Notes under the pieces: model-generated
Databases searched by the model: none
Told to the model about the DNA's origin: nothing
The model's input: the letters and a program-made list of their open reading frames with translations, nothing else
Translations under genes and position numbers: made by a program
Shown: piece after piece, positions 1 through 6,476 of the stretch
Layout of the letters: the number at the start of each line of letters is the position of its first letter
How positions within the stretch are numbered: the first letter of the stretch is position 1
Assembly (NCBI GenBank): GCA_964430695.1
Contig: CAYSFO010000056.1
Coordinates: 1-6,835, forward strand
Length of the DNA stretch: 6,835 nt
Direction of reading: 5' to 3'
DNA from: MGBC108787 sp964430695
Lineage (GTDB): Bacteria > Bacillota_I > Bacilli_A > RF39 > UBA660

Positions 1-2095
1 AAAAAATACCATCTAAAATAATTCGATTATCTAGTATGGTTAATTTTATGCCACTTTTTAATTTGTGAAAACCAGGTACTAATTTTATATCTTCTTTTTT
101 TGTTTTTAACACTTCTAAAATATCATATAAAAATCTAAGAATTAAATATTTATCTTCCGTTTGGTTATTTTCATCAACATATTCTATATAGCCTATATAA
201 TTATAACCGTCTTTAAACATTATTTTATTTGCTCCTCTTAATAGCTCAATTGATTGATTAGATAAACAATATTCAAGTAATACTTCTTTTCCGGTATTTT
301 CATTAAGTGTTTTTTTATAATCTAATTGATTATTATAGTGCATTACTTCTATTTCAAATGTACTACTTTGCTTATTAAATACAAATTTTGTAAACATATA
401 TTCATTATTAATACTAGTATTAATAAATTCTAATGTATTAGAATTTATTGCTTTTTCTTCACTTGATTGTACATCTTCTACGCTTGCTGTTTCTATTTGC
501 TTATCTTTTATCGTTTTTAAATCTGTTACTTCTGTTATTGGTTGCGTTTTTGGTATTTCTTTTGTTGAAGATGTAATAGAAACAATTTGTTCTTCTTGTT
601 TTTTAACTGTACTTATTTCTGCTTCTATATCCATATGTGAACTTGGATCTTTTTTTGTATCAATCTCTTTAAAAGGAATTGCTATTTTTGGTGATACTAT
701 CTTTTTCTTTGGTTCGTTGTTAGGAACTTTTTTACTATAAGTGGATAAAGTTGCACTTGCATCTTTGTAGGGGTTTAATTTTTTTATTCTATAATTATTT
801 CGTAATTTTTCTAATGCCTTTGCTTCAATTTGTCGAATACGCTCATAAGTAACATTGTAAATTTTACCTATTTCCGCTAAAGTGTGAGGATTATTACCAT
901 CTAGGCCATATCTTAATGCTAGAATGCGATATTCTCTTCTTGTTAAGACTTCTTTAGTGTTTTTTAATAATTCAATATAATTCGCTTTGTCTGTTACATT
1001 ATCTGCTATTTCTGAATTTGTATCTGGAATAAAATCTTCCAGTGTACTATTACTTTCATCATCTATAAATTGGTTTAATGAAGTTGGTTCTCTTTTTCTT
1101 GCATCCTCAATTTCTTTTGCTTTTTCTACAGGAATATGCATCTTGTCTGCAATTTGGTCTATAGATGGAGTATATCCAAGTTCTTGTGTTAATTCAGCTT
1201 CTGCTCTAATCATTTTATTAATGGCTTCTGTCATATGTACTGGAACTCTTATCGTTCTCCCTTTATCTGCTAATGCCCGTTGTATTGCTTGTCTAATCCA
1301 CCAAGCAGCATACGTTGAAAATTTATATCCTTTTTTATAATCAAATTTTTTACATGCTTTTATTAAGCCTAGGTTTCCTTCTTGAATTAAATCTTCAAAA
1401 AACAAACCACGGTTTTTATAACGTTTTGCTATGCTTACTACAAGACGTAGATTTGCTTCTTCTAATTTTTTTCTGGCTTCTTCATCTCCATTTTCCATTC
1501 TTTTTCCTAATTCTTGTTCCTCTTGGAAGCTTAACAAAGGAACTTTATTAATTTCTTTTAAATATTGTCTTGTACTATCTTCTATATATTCATCATTGCT
1601 TTCTTCTTTTTTTTCTTGTTCTTCTTCAGAGGGTATAATCTTTATTTCATTTTCTTCTATATATTTATTACATAGTATTTCTAATTGCGTTTCTTCATCA
1701 ATAAATTTCTCTAGTCTATTTTCTTCTATTTCTTTTGCAGATTTAAAAAAACTAGAAAACAAATTTTCAAAAAGGGGCTGTTCTAAAAGCTCTGTGGTGT
1801 CATTTGGAGTTAGAAGGTAATTTGCATCATTTAATAATTTGAAAAATGGTTTTAAAGCTTCTCTTACTTTATTAAAGGGTTTAGTATCGTCTATTTTTAA
1901 TGTTTTTAAATAATTTAAGATAATCTTTATATCTATATTTTTTTCTAAATAAGCATTCATTTCTTTTCTAAATATGATTTTAAACTTTTTTTCTTTTTGG
2001 ATAGCTTTATTGTAAATACTTAAAAAAACTGTTTCTGAAATATTGGTAAAAGCATATTTATCAAACAATTTTTGTTGTTCTTTATTTAGAACCAT
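1..2095 (-). CDS. Sigma-70 family RNA polymerase sigma factor (RpoD/SigA-like) with long C-terminal extension, 3' end outside window
   Basis: The product directs RNA polymerase to promoters. I translated the frame from ATG at 2095 to the left edge: 698 codons, no stop, so the C-terminus is missing. Residues 1-170 are charged and helical and not recognisable as region 1.1. Region 1.2 starts near 172 (DSTRQYLKEI). Region 2 spans about 215-275 with the RNAP-binding and -10 motifs (VVSIAKRY, DLIQEGNLGLIKA, YKFSTYAAWWIRQAI). Region 3 follows at about 279-335 (GRTIRVPVHM). Region 4 is at about 384-432, ending in ERIRQIEAKALEKLR. Primary sigma factors stop soon after this. Here a K/E/S/T-rich linker (about 439-550) and a possibly folded segment (about 555-698 and beyond) follow; I recognise neither. 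Tyr417 replaces the Arg equivalent to E. coli R584. The domain set fits a group 1 or 2 sigma factor; I cannot tell whether it is the housekeeping one. The start is fixed by a strong ribosome binding site. Confidence 0.93.
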   Translation of the reverse strand, partial: MVLNKEQQKLFDKYAFTNISETVFLSIYNKAIQKEKKFKIIFRKEMNAYLEKNIDIKIILNYLKTLKIDDTKPFNKVREALKPFFKLLNDANYLLTPNDTTELLEQPLFENLFSSFFKSAKEIEENRLEKFIDEETQLEILCNKYIEENEIKIIPSEEEQEKKEESNDEYIEDSTRQYLKEINKVPLLSFQEEQELGKRMENGDEEARKKLEEANLRLVVSIAKRYKNRGLFFEDLIQEGNLGLIKACKKFDYKKGYKFSTYAAWWIRQAIQRALADKGRTIRVPVHMTEAINKMIRAEAELTQELGYTPSIDQIADKMHIPVEKAKEIEDARKREPTSLNQFIDDESNSTLEDFIPDTNSEIADNVTDKANYIELLKNTKEVLTRREYRILALRYGLDGNNPHTLAEIGKIYNVTYERIRQIEAKALEKLRNNYRIKKLNPYKDASATLSTYSKKVPNNEPKKKIVSPKIAIPFKEIDTKKDPSSHMDIEAEISTVKKQEEQIVSITSSTKEIPKTQPITEVTDLKTIKDKQIETASVEDVQSSEEKAINSNTLEFINTSINNEYMFTKFVFNKQSSTFEIEVMHYNNQLDYKKTLNENTGKEVLLEYCLSNQSIELLRGANKIMFKDGYNYIGYIEYVDENNQTEDKYLILRFLYDILEVLKTKKEDIKLVPGFHKLKSGIKLTILDNRIILDGIF

Positions 2096-2103
2096 GATAC
2101 TTT

Positions 2104-2109
2104 ACCTCC
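2104..2109 (-). promoter_or_regulatory. Ribosome binding site of the sigma factor gene
   Basis: On the minus strand GGAGGT, within the purine run GAGGGGGAGGT, lies 8 nt before ATG 2095. It fixes the start of a frame that has no stop inside the window. Confidence 0.85.
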
Positions 2110-2184
2110 CCCTCTTTTTCCTTTACTTATATTTAAAGAACGTTTATTTTTTTATTTTTCTTAAAAATCCAACCTTTAATCAAG

Positions 2185-2197
2185 AATAGTTACTATT
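2185..2197. promoter_or_regulatory. Short palindrome over the -10 box and transcription start (possible operator)
   Basis: AATAGT and ACTATT form perfect 6-bp arms around a single central base, overlapping the downstream half of the -10 box and the predicted start of the sigma factor transcript. The position would suit a repressor, but a 13-bp AT-rich palindrome can arise by chance and no regulator is identified. Confidence 0.25.
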
Positions 2198-2224
2198 ATA
2201 GCCCCCCCCCCGGCGAAAAGTCAA
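2195..2224 (-). promoter_or_regulatory. Sigma-A-type promoter of the sigma factor gene with poly-G spacer
   Basis: Minus strand: -35 TTGACT (2219-2224, five of six consensus) and -10 TATAAT (2195-2200, perfect) are separated by 18 nt (2201-2218), ten of which are consecutive Gs. The expected transcription start is near 2188, giving a leader of about 93 nt. The leaders of the other two promoters in the window are only about 13-17 nt. Those two promoters have 17-nt spacers, so losing one G here would restore the usual spacing. No clear terminator separates this promoter from the upstream carboxypeptidase gene, so read-through transcription is also possible. Confidence 0.82.
2202..2211. repeat. 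Homopolymer tract of ten C (ten G on the minus strand)
   Basis: Ten consecutive C on the plus strand, the only such run in a window otherwise dominated by A and T homopolymers. It fills most of the spacer between the -35 and -10 boxes of the sigma factor promoter, one base from the -10. Tracts of this kind are prone to slipped-strand length change. Confidence 0.97.
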
Positions 2225-2264
2225 TCACAAAAAAACTAGAAAAAATGCAAGAAAAAAAAGAATA

Positions 2265-3503
2265 TTAATCGGCATATTCACTTGTAATACCAAAATATTC
2301 TTCTAAAGAAATCCAATCTCCATTGTTATATAATTTGTATGATAATTCTGTTCCTACATATCTTAAATGCCATGATTCATATTTGTACCCTGTTTTATCC
2401 TCTTTACCTTTTGGAAAACGAATAATGTAGCCATATTTATGGGCATTTTCATTTACCCAACGTCCTTCTTGGGTATTTGCAAATGCATCTGAAATAGAAT
2501 TCAAGTCAAAACTTAATCCTGTTTGGTGTTCAGAATGCCCTGGTCTTGAAGAATAGGTATCTGCTTTTTCTTTTCCATCTCGTTTTATATAATTATCATA
2601 AAGAGTTACTTGTGTGGTATAAGGTCTGTATCCACTTTGAATCCAAATATTAAGTCCTAAAGCTGTAGCATCCGCTTTCATATCTAGCCAAGCTTTGTAA
2701 GCAGTATTATTAATACAAGTATTACATTTTGAAACAATTCCTACTGCTGATTTATAAGTATCTGTAGGGATAAAATTTTCAGCAAGAGCATAGGTTTTGT
2801 TAGCAATTAAATGTTCATCAATATAAACTGAGCCATTGATTTTATAAATATTCCATCCTTTACTGGAAGTTCCTATTAATTCTTTTTCTCCTGTTGGTTC
2901 TGGTATTTTAGGATAGGTATAGGTATTTGTGTTTGCATTTGTAGTTGTTGTTGTATTTTTTTCTGTTACTTGTAATGTAAATTCCTCTTCTGTTTTATTA
3001 TTACTACTGTCTATAGCAATATATTTCAGATTATAATTCCCTTCTTTATTAATATCGTACTTCCCTTCTACTGTCACTTTAATATCTTCTTTCGAATTAT
3101 CTGTTGCTTTCACATCTTTTAATAAATTTGTATCCGTTCCTGCTACTACCATAAGAGTTTCTTTGTACTCTATTGTTGGAGCAATGGTGTCAACAATATT
3201 TATTTTAAATATGTATTTTTTTTCTTGGTTATTTATTTTATACTTCAAAGTAAGTTTTTGTACTCCTAATTTTGATGTATCGATTAATTCATTTTCGCTA
3301 CTGATTTCTACTTGGTTTTTTTCATCAATTAACGATAATAAATATACTTCTGTATTTATTTCAAAATTTAAATCTTTTTTTAAAATTGGTATTTTTTCAT
3401 TATTGGTTTTATAAATAATCGTGTATATGATTCCTAACATAGTTATTAAGACAATTGTAAATGCAATGATACAATTTTTTTTATTTACTTTTCTTTTTTT
3501 CAC
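2265..3503 (-). CDS. Membrane-anchored D-alanyl-D-alanine carboxypeptidase, peptidase M15B (VanY/DacB-like), with Ig-like repeats
   Basis: This is a zinc peptidase predicted to trim the terminal D-Ala from peptidoglycan stem peptides outside the cell. The 412 residues comprise a short Lys/Arg-rich cytoplasmic end, one membrane anchor (about 11-31), two Ig-like beta domains of the kind called DUF5011 (about 41-105 and 107-180), a Thr/Asn-rich linker (183-197) and the M15B catalytic domain (about 210-405). Family motifs are intact: SGYR at 290-293, PGHSEHQTGLSFD at 321-333 with zinc ligands His326 and Asp333, and YESWHLRYVG at 375-384 with catalytic Glu376 and zinc ligand His379. No lipobox or LPXTG is seen, so the helix is the anchor. 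A CxxC (Cys260, Cys263) precedes the catalytic motifs. The start is GTG, supported by AGGAGG 5 nt upstream; the next in-frame ATG (residue 22) falls inside the membrane helix. The gene has its own promoter and ends in TAA. Confidence 0.93.
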   Translation of the reverse strand: MKKRKVNKKNCIIAFTIVLITMLGIIYTIIYKTNNEKIPILKKDLNFEINTEVYLLSLIDEKNQVEISSENELIDTSKLGVQKLTLKYKINNQEKKYIFKINIVDTIAPTIEYKETLMVVAGTDTNLLKDVKATDNSKEDIKVTVEGKYDINKEGNYNLKYIAIDSSNNKTEEEFTLQVTEKNTTTTTNANTNTYTYPKIPEPTGEKELIGTSSKGWNIYKINGSVYIDEHLIANKTYALAENFIPTDTYKSAVGIVSKCNTCINNTAYKAWLDMKADATALGLNIWIQSGYRPYTTQVTLYDNYIKRDGKEKADTYSSRPGHSEHQTGLSFDLNSISDAFANTQEGRWVNENAHKYGYIIRFPKGKEDKTGYKYESWHLRYVGTELSYKLYNNGDWISLEEYFGITSEYAD

Positions 3504-3508
3504 TTTTT

Positions 3509-3514
3509 CCTCCT
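3509..3514 (-). promoter_or_regulatory. Ribosome binding site deciding a GTG start
   Basis: AGGAGG on the minus strand lies 5 nt before GTG 3503. No in-frame ATG lies between the promoter and this site, so the carboxypeptidase starts with GTG. Confidence 0.85.
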
Positions 3515-3526
3515 ATTATTTTAAAA

Positions 3527-3555
3527 ATTATAGCATTTGAAGAAAAATTGGTCAA
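3527..3555 (-). promoter_or_regulatory. Extended -10 sigma-A-type promoter of the carboxypeptidase gene
   Basis: Minus strand: -35 TTGACC (3550-3555), 17-nt spacer, -10 TATAAT (3527-3532) preceded by TG at the extended -10 position. The predicted start near 3520 gives a leader of about 17 nt that contains the ribosome binding site. It begins immediately after the terminator of the upstream operon, so the gene is probably an independent unit. Confidence 0.85.
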
Positions 3556-3561
3556 ATTGGT

Positions 3562-3592
3562 TAAAAAAAAGAATTGTTTTTTACGCAATTCT
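3562..3592 (-). terminator. Intrinsic terminator of the recD2 operon
   Basis: On the minus strand a 7-bp stem AGAATTG/CAATTCT (arms 3592-3586 and 3576-3570) with a 9-nt loop is followed by a run of eight T (3570-3563; the first T also closes the stem). The first arm overlaps the TAG stop of the small membrane protein gene. It separates the recD2 operon from the carboxypeptidase promoter. Confidence 0.8.
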
Positions 3593-3746
3593 AATTTTTA
3601 TTTTTTATCATTTGATTTGCTTCATCCATAGCATTATTTAAAACTTTATTTATTTTCTTTTTGGTATTGTTATTTGTCATTAAATAGGCGGTAAGTCCAG
3701 CTCCAAGGCCCATACCTATGCTAGAAGCAATCATCATTTTTTTCAT
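3591..3746 (-). CDS. Small single-pass membrane protein, YtxH-like (hypothetical)
   Basis: A 51-residue protein of unknown function. Residues 4-23 form one hydrophobic helix with a glycine-zipper pattern (Gly11, 13, 15, 17). It is followed by a Lys/Asn-rich, probably amphipathic cytoplasmic tail (24-51). This resembles the small YtxH-type envelope proteins of Bacillota, but that is resemblance only. I place the start at ATG 3746 because TAAGGA lies 10 nt upstream. A longer reading from TTG 3779 (62 residues) has no ribosome binding site and adds polar residues before the helix. The gene starts 36 nt after the RecD2 stop and its stop codon sits inside the operon terminator, so it is the last operon gene. 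Confidence 0.7.
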   Translation of the reverse strand: MKKMMIASSIGMGLGAGLTAYLMTNNNTKKKINKVLNNAMDEANQMIKNKN

Positions 3747-3756
3747 ATTCTTCACA

Positions 3757-3762
3757 TCCTTA
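3757..3762 (-). promoter_or_regulatory. Ribosome binding site deciding the start of the small membrane protein
   Basis: TAAGGA on the minus strand is 10 nt before ATG 3746. The upstream TTG at 3779 has no comparable site. Confidence 0.55.
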
Positions 3763-3782
3763 TTAGTAGTATGGGACAAATC

Positions 3783-5975
3783 TCAAATATTATGCAATAA
3801 AACTTCTTTTAGCGTTGTTTTTCGGTTGCTACTATAATCATTATTCATAGCCATTAAAAAGGAATTTTTTTCTCCGACAATCACTAAACTTTTCTTCGCT
3901 CTACTTACTCCCGTATAGATAAGTTTATTGTATAGCATCTTATAATAATTTTTACTTATTGGTAAGATTACGTGAGGAAATTCGCTTCCTTGGCTTTTAT
4001 GGATGGTAATGGCATAGGCATGTTTCACCATATATAAATCTTCTTTGGTATATTCAACATAACTTCCATCAAAATCGATGGTTATGACTTCTTTTTTACG
4101 TGGTGTAAACTTTGTTTCAATGCTTACAATATAGCCGATATCTCCATTATAAACATTACAATCTGGGTTATTTACGAGTTGTAATACTTTATCATTTTCT
4201 CGATAGGTAATATCCCCTAATCGTAATTCTTTTTTACTATTTTCCTTAGGATTAAATAATTCTTGTAAAGTCAAATTTAAAGTATCAATTCCATTTTCTC
4301 CCTTATACATAGGAGCAAGAATTTGAATTTCATCCACTTTTAATCCTTTATTTAAACTCCGACGACAAATTTCTTTAATCATTTTTGTTATTTCTTTACT
4401 ATCCGAAATAAAGAAATTGTAATCATCTTTTTTATCTATAAAATTTTCACTTAAGGAATGCTCTTTAATTTCTTTTGCTAAATAAGCAATATAAGAATTT
4501 TCGCTTTGACGATAAATTTTTTCTAAAGGATTATAAGAGAATAGCCCTGATGCCACTAAGTCATTTAAAATAAGACCTGCTCCTACACTAGGAAGCTGAA
4601 AAGTGTCTCCTACTAGAATGAGTTGAATATTTGTATTGATTCCTTTTAAAAGCGAATCAAAAAGAAAAGTATCAATCATACTGACTTCATCTACGATGAT
4701 CAGTTTATGATTATTTTTATTATATTCATTCATTGCAAAGTCGTTGGTATCTTTATTCCATTTTAGATAACGATGAATAGTCATAGCAGGTAGATGCGTT
4801 GATTCAGCGAGCTTTTTACTTGCTCTCCCTGTCGGAGCCAGTAAGGCAATGTTTGTAATCACATCGATAGGAGATAATTTATTTCTTTCAATAAACAATC
4901 TAGTGATGGCGTTAATAATGGTCGTCTTTCCAGTACCTGGACCTCCTGAAATAATGGTAATGCGGTTTTCTAAAGCATTCTTAATTGCATTCTTTTGTTC
5001 TAAATTATAAGAGACTCCTAAGCTGTTTTCTAATGTACTTATATCCGTTTCAAAATTTTTTAATTCTTTTTTAGGTAAATTTAAAATCATTTCAAGATTA
5101 TTAGCTATTTCATGTTCCATGATGTAATTTTCTTTTAAATAATATTTTTCCTCTCGAATTACAATCATTCCATCTTTATTTAATTCTTCTAATAAATTGT
5201 CAAATTCTTCTTTCTCTATAATTAGTTTAAAATAGTTTTTTAATCCAGAATCAATTTCTTCTTTAAAATAGTAGACATCTCCTATTGTATCACTCATTCT
5301 TTTCATCGTTTCTAAAATACATTCTTTTTTACGTGTAGAACTTTCTCTATCAAAATGCTTGGTATAGATATAATCTAACTTATTAAAATCAATTATTTTT
5401 TTAAAATAATAGAGATTATTGTGTAAATATTCCAGTGTTTTCTCTTTATACTTTTTTATTATTTTAGTTGCTTCTCCAACAGAAAAACCGTAAGCTTTTA
5501 ATTCAATAATAATATCATCACTTGAAGCATGAGCCATTATGGATGCATATATAGTATCTGCTCTTTTTTCTGTCATATTAGAAACTAAATGCAAATTATT
5601 TTTATTTTCTTTAATTAAATCAATCGCTTTTTCTCCTAAAGTTTCCACTATTTTTCGAGCTGTTTTTTCTCCACATCCTTTAATTAAAGGGCTTGCTAAA
5701 AATTCAACGATAGCATCACTAGTCGTTGGTTTTTCTTTTTCATAATTTACTATTTTATATTGAAATCCAAATCGTTCATGTTTTATATATTCTCCATATA
5801 AAATATAGGTTTCTTCTTCATTTGGATCTAGGATAGTCCCTGTAATCGTGATTGTTTTATTCACAAATTCTTGCATATATTCATCATTGGTTTCTTTGAT
5901 ACGAAACATACCTACAAAAAAACCATTTTCATTTTTATAAATTGTTGCTCGTATTTTTCCTTTTATATAGTTCAT
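3783..5975 (-). CDS. recD2: RecD-like 5'-3' DNA helicase RecD2 (YrrC-type)
   Basis: This is an ATP-dependent superfamily 1B helicase. RecD2 proteins work without RecBC and serve DNA repair and replication-fork processing in Bacillota. The 730 residues contain an N-terminal OB-like domain (about 1-75) and helix-hairpin-helix segments (about 93-190, PLIKGCGEKTARKI). The helicase core has Walker A GGPGTGKT (344-351, Lys350), motif Ia LAPTGRA (379-385), Walker B IIVDE (Asp429, Glu430), motif III GDTFQLP (456-462), a candidate arginine finger in YRQSE (Arg489), an SH3-like insert with VYNGDIGYI, motif V HKSQGSEF (659-666) and motif VI TGVSRAK (Arg692). All catalytic motifs are intact, and the length is slightly below the roughly 740-800 usual for the family. 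I chose ATG 5975, preceded by GAGGGG, over TTG 6008, which has only a T-tract upstream. It ends in TGA and is the middle gene of a three-gene operon. Confidence 0.95.
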   Translation of the reverse strand: MNYIKGKIRATIYKNENGFFVGMFRIKETNDEYMQEFVNKTITITGTILDPNEEETYILYGEYIKHERFGFQYKIVNYEKEKPTTSDAIVEFLASPLIKGCGEKTARKIVETLGEKAIDLIKENKNNLHLVSNMTEKRADTIYASIMAHASSDDIIIELKAYGFSVGEATKIIKKYKEKTLEYLHNNLYYFKKIIDFNKLDYIYTKHFDRESSTRKKECILETMKRMSDTIGDVYYFKEEIDSGLKNYFKLIIEKEEFDNLLEELNKDGMIVIREEKYYLKENYIMEHEIANNLEMILNLPKKELKNFETDISTLENSLGVSYNLEQKNAIKNALENRITIISGGPGTGKTTIINAITRLFIERNKLSPIDVITNIALLAPTGRASKKLAESTHLPAMTIHRYLKWNKDTNDFAMNEYNKNNHKLIIVDEVSMIDTFLFDSLLKGINTNIQLILVGDTFQLPSVGAGLILNDLVASGLFSYNPLEKIYRQSENSYIAYLAKEIKEHSLSENFIDKKDDYNFFISDSKEITKMIKEICRRSLNKGLKVDEIQILAPMYKGENGIDTLNLTLQELFNPKENSKKELRLGDITYRENDKVLQLVNNPDCNVYNGDIGYIVSIETKFTPRKKEVITIDFDGSYVEYTKEDLYMVKHAYAITIHKSQGSEFPHVILPISKNYYKMLYNKLIYTGVSRAKKSLVIVGEKNSFLMAMNNDYSSNRKTTLKEVLLHNI

Positions 5976-5986
5976 GTTTTGTACTT

Positions 5987-5992
5987 CCCCTC
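5987..5992 (-). promoter_or_regulatory. Ribosome binding site deciding the recD2 start
   Basis: GAGGGG on the minus strand lies 11 nt before ATG 5975. The spacing is somewhat long and the match imperfect, but it is the only purine-rich site near a plausible start. RecD2 homology also begins right after this ATG (IKGKIRATIY). Confidence 0.5.
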
Positions 5993-6020
5993 GTTTGTAT
6001 TTCTCCAAATAAAAAAAATT

Positions 6021-6407
6021 TTAATTTGTATATCCTAAAACGTACAATTCATAGGAAAATAAATCATACATCTTGTCCATTTCTACAAGATTATTATTGT
6101 TTTTATGCATATGTAGTTCTTTCCACATATCATATAAACGATTATACGTTTTTAACATCATGTCATAATCAGTTGCTGCTGCATTTACTAAACGATTGTA
6201 ATAATTTTTCATACAATTAATAATATAGTTATTTAACTCTTCATAATTACGATTTCCAATTTTTGTAATTACTCTTCTATTATTATCTCGAATAAAAGGT
6301 CTAGCAAATTCCGTATGTTTCATTAGTTCCATGTTCACTTCAAATTCTCCAATTGTAGAATTATTTTCATCAATTTTGTATTTTTTAAAAGAAATATCCA
6401 TGAACAT
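6021..6407 (-). CDS. Hypothetical protein, first gene of the recD2 operon
   Basis: I do not recognise this 128-residue protein. It has no signal peptide or membrane segment and should be cytoplasmic. The first 50 residues are mixed charged and polar and could form a small beta-containing region. From about 54 onward it looks helical and is rich in Asn, Tyr and Met (YEELNNYIINCMKNYYNRL, then a second helix around MLKTYNRLYDMWKEL). The start ATG 6407 is supported by AGGTG 7 nt upstream; a second ATG two codons later would be too far from that site. It has its own promoter and ends in TAA 45 nt before recD2 with no hairpin between, so co-transcription with recD2 is likely. A role alongside RecD2 is possible but rests on position alone. 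Confidence 0.78.
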   Translation of the reverse strand: MFMDISFKKYKIDENNSTIGEFEVNMELMKHTEFARPFIRDNNRRVITKIGNRNYEELNNYIINCMKNYYNRLVNAAATDYDMMLKTYNRLYDMWKELHMHKNNNNLVEMDKMYDLFSYELYVLGYTN

Positions 6408-6426
6408 AACGCTTCACCTATTATGT

Positions 6427-6455
6427 ATTATACACGCATTTGGGTAATTTGTAAA
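6427..6455 (-). promoter_or_regulatory. Sigma-A-type promoter of the hypothetical-recD2-membrane protein operon
   Basis: Minus strand: -35 TTTACA (6450-6455, five of six), 17-nt spacer, perfect -10 TATAAT (6427-6432). The predicted start near 6420 leaves a leader of only about 13 nt, with the ribosome binding site (6415-6419) almost at its 5' end. Confidence 0.82.
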
Positions 6456-6476
6456 TTAAAGGATTTAGGAAAACGC

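Noticed and set aside
987..1820. Plus-strand open frames opposite the sigma factor gene (987-1340, 1315-1551, 1431-1820).
   Set aside because: They mirror a clearly conserved minus-strand sigma-70 coding region, show low-complexity Ser/Leu/Phe translations and lack good ribosome binding sites.
2225..2264. Possible terminator after the carboxypeptidase gene in the T-rich stretch.
   Set aside because: There are T runs on the minus strand but no inverted repeat able to form a stem before them.
3744..3785. RecD2 and the 51-aa membrane protein are in the same frame, separated only by one TGA with no other stop, so a code-4 reading (TGA = Trp) would fuse them.
   Set aside because: Other genes here use TGG for Trp and have no internal TGA, TAAGGA supports separate initiation of the small protein, and a shared frame occurs by chance one time in three.
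6009..6020. T-tract between the hypothetical gene and recD2 as a terminator.
   Set aside because: There is no stable hairpin upstream of the T run; AT-only self-complementarity is too weak.
5942..6220. Plus-strand open frames opposite recD2, the hypothetical gene and the carboxypeptidase (5942-6220, 5539-5745, 3163-3414).
   Set aside because: They are antisense shadows of supported minus-strand genes, with no family motifs.
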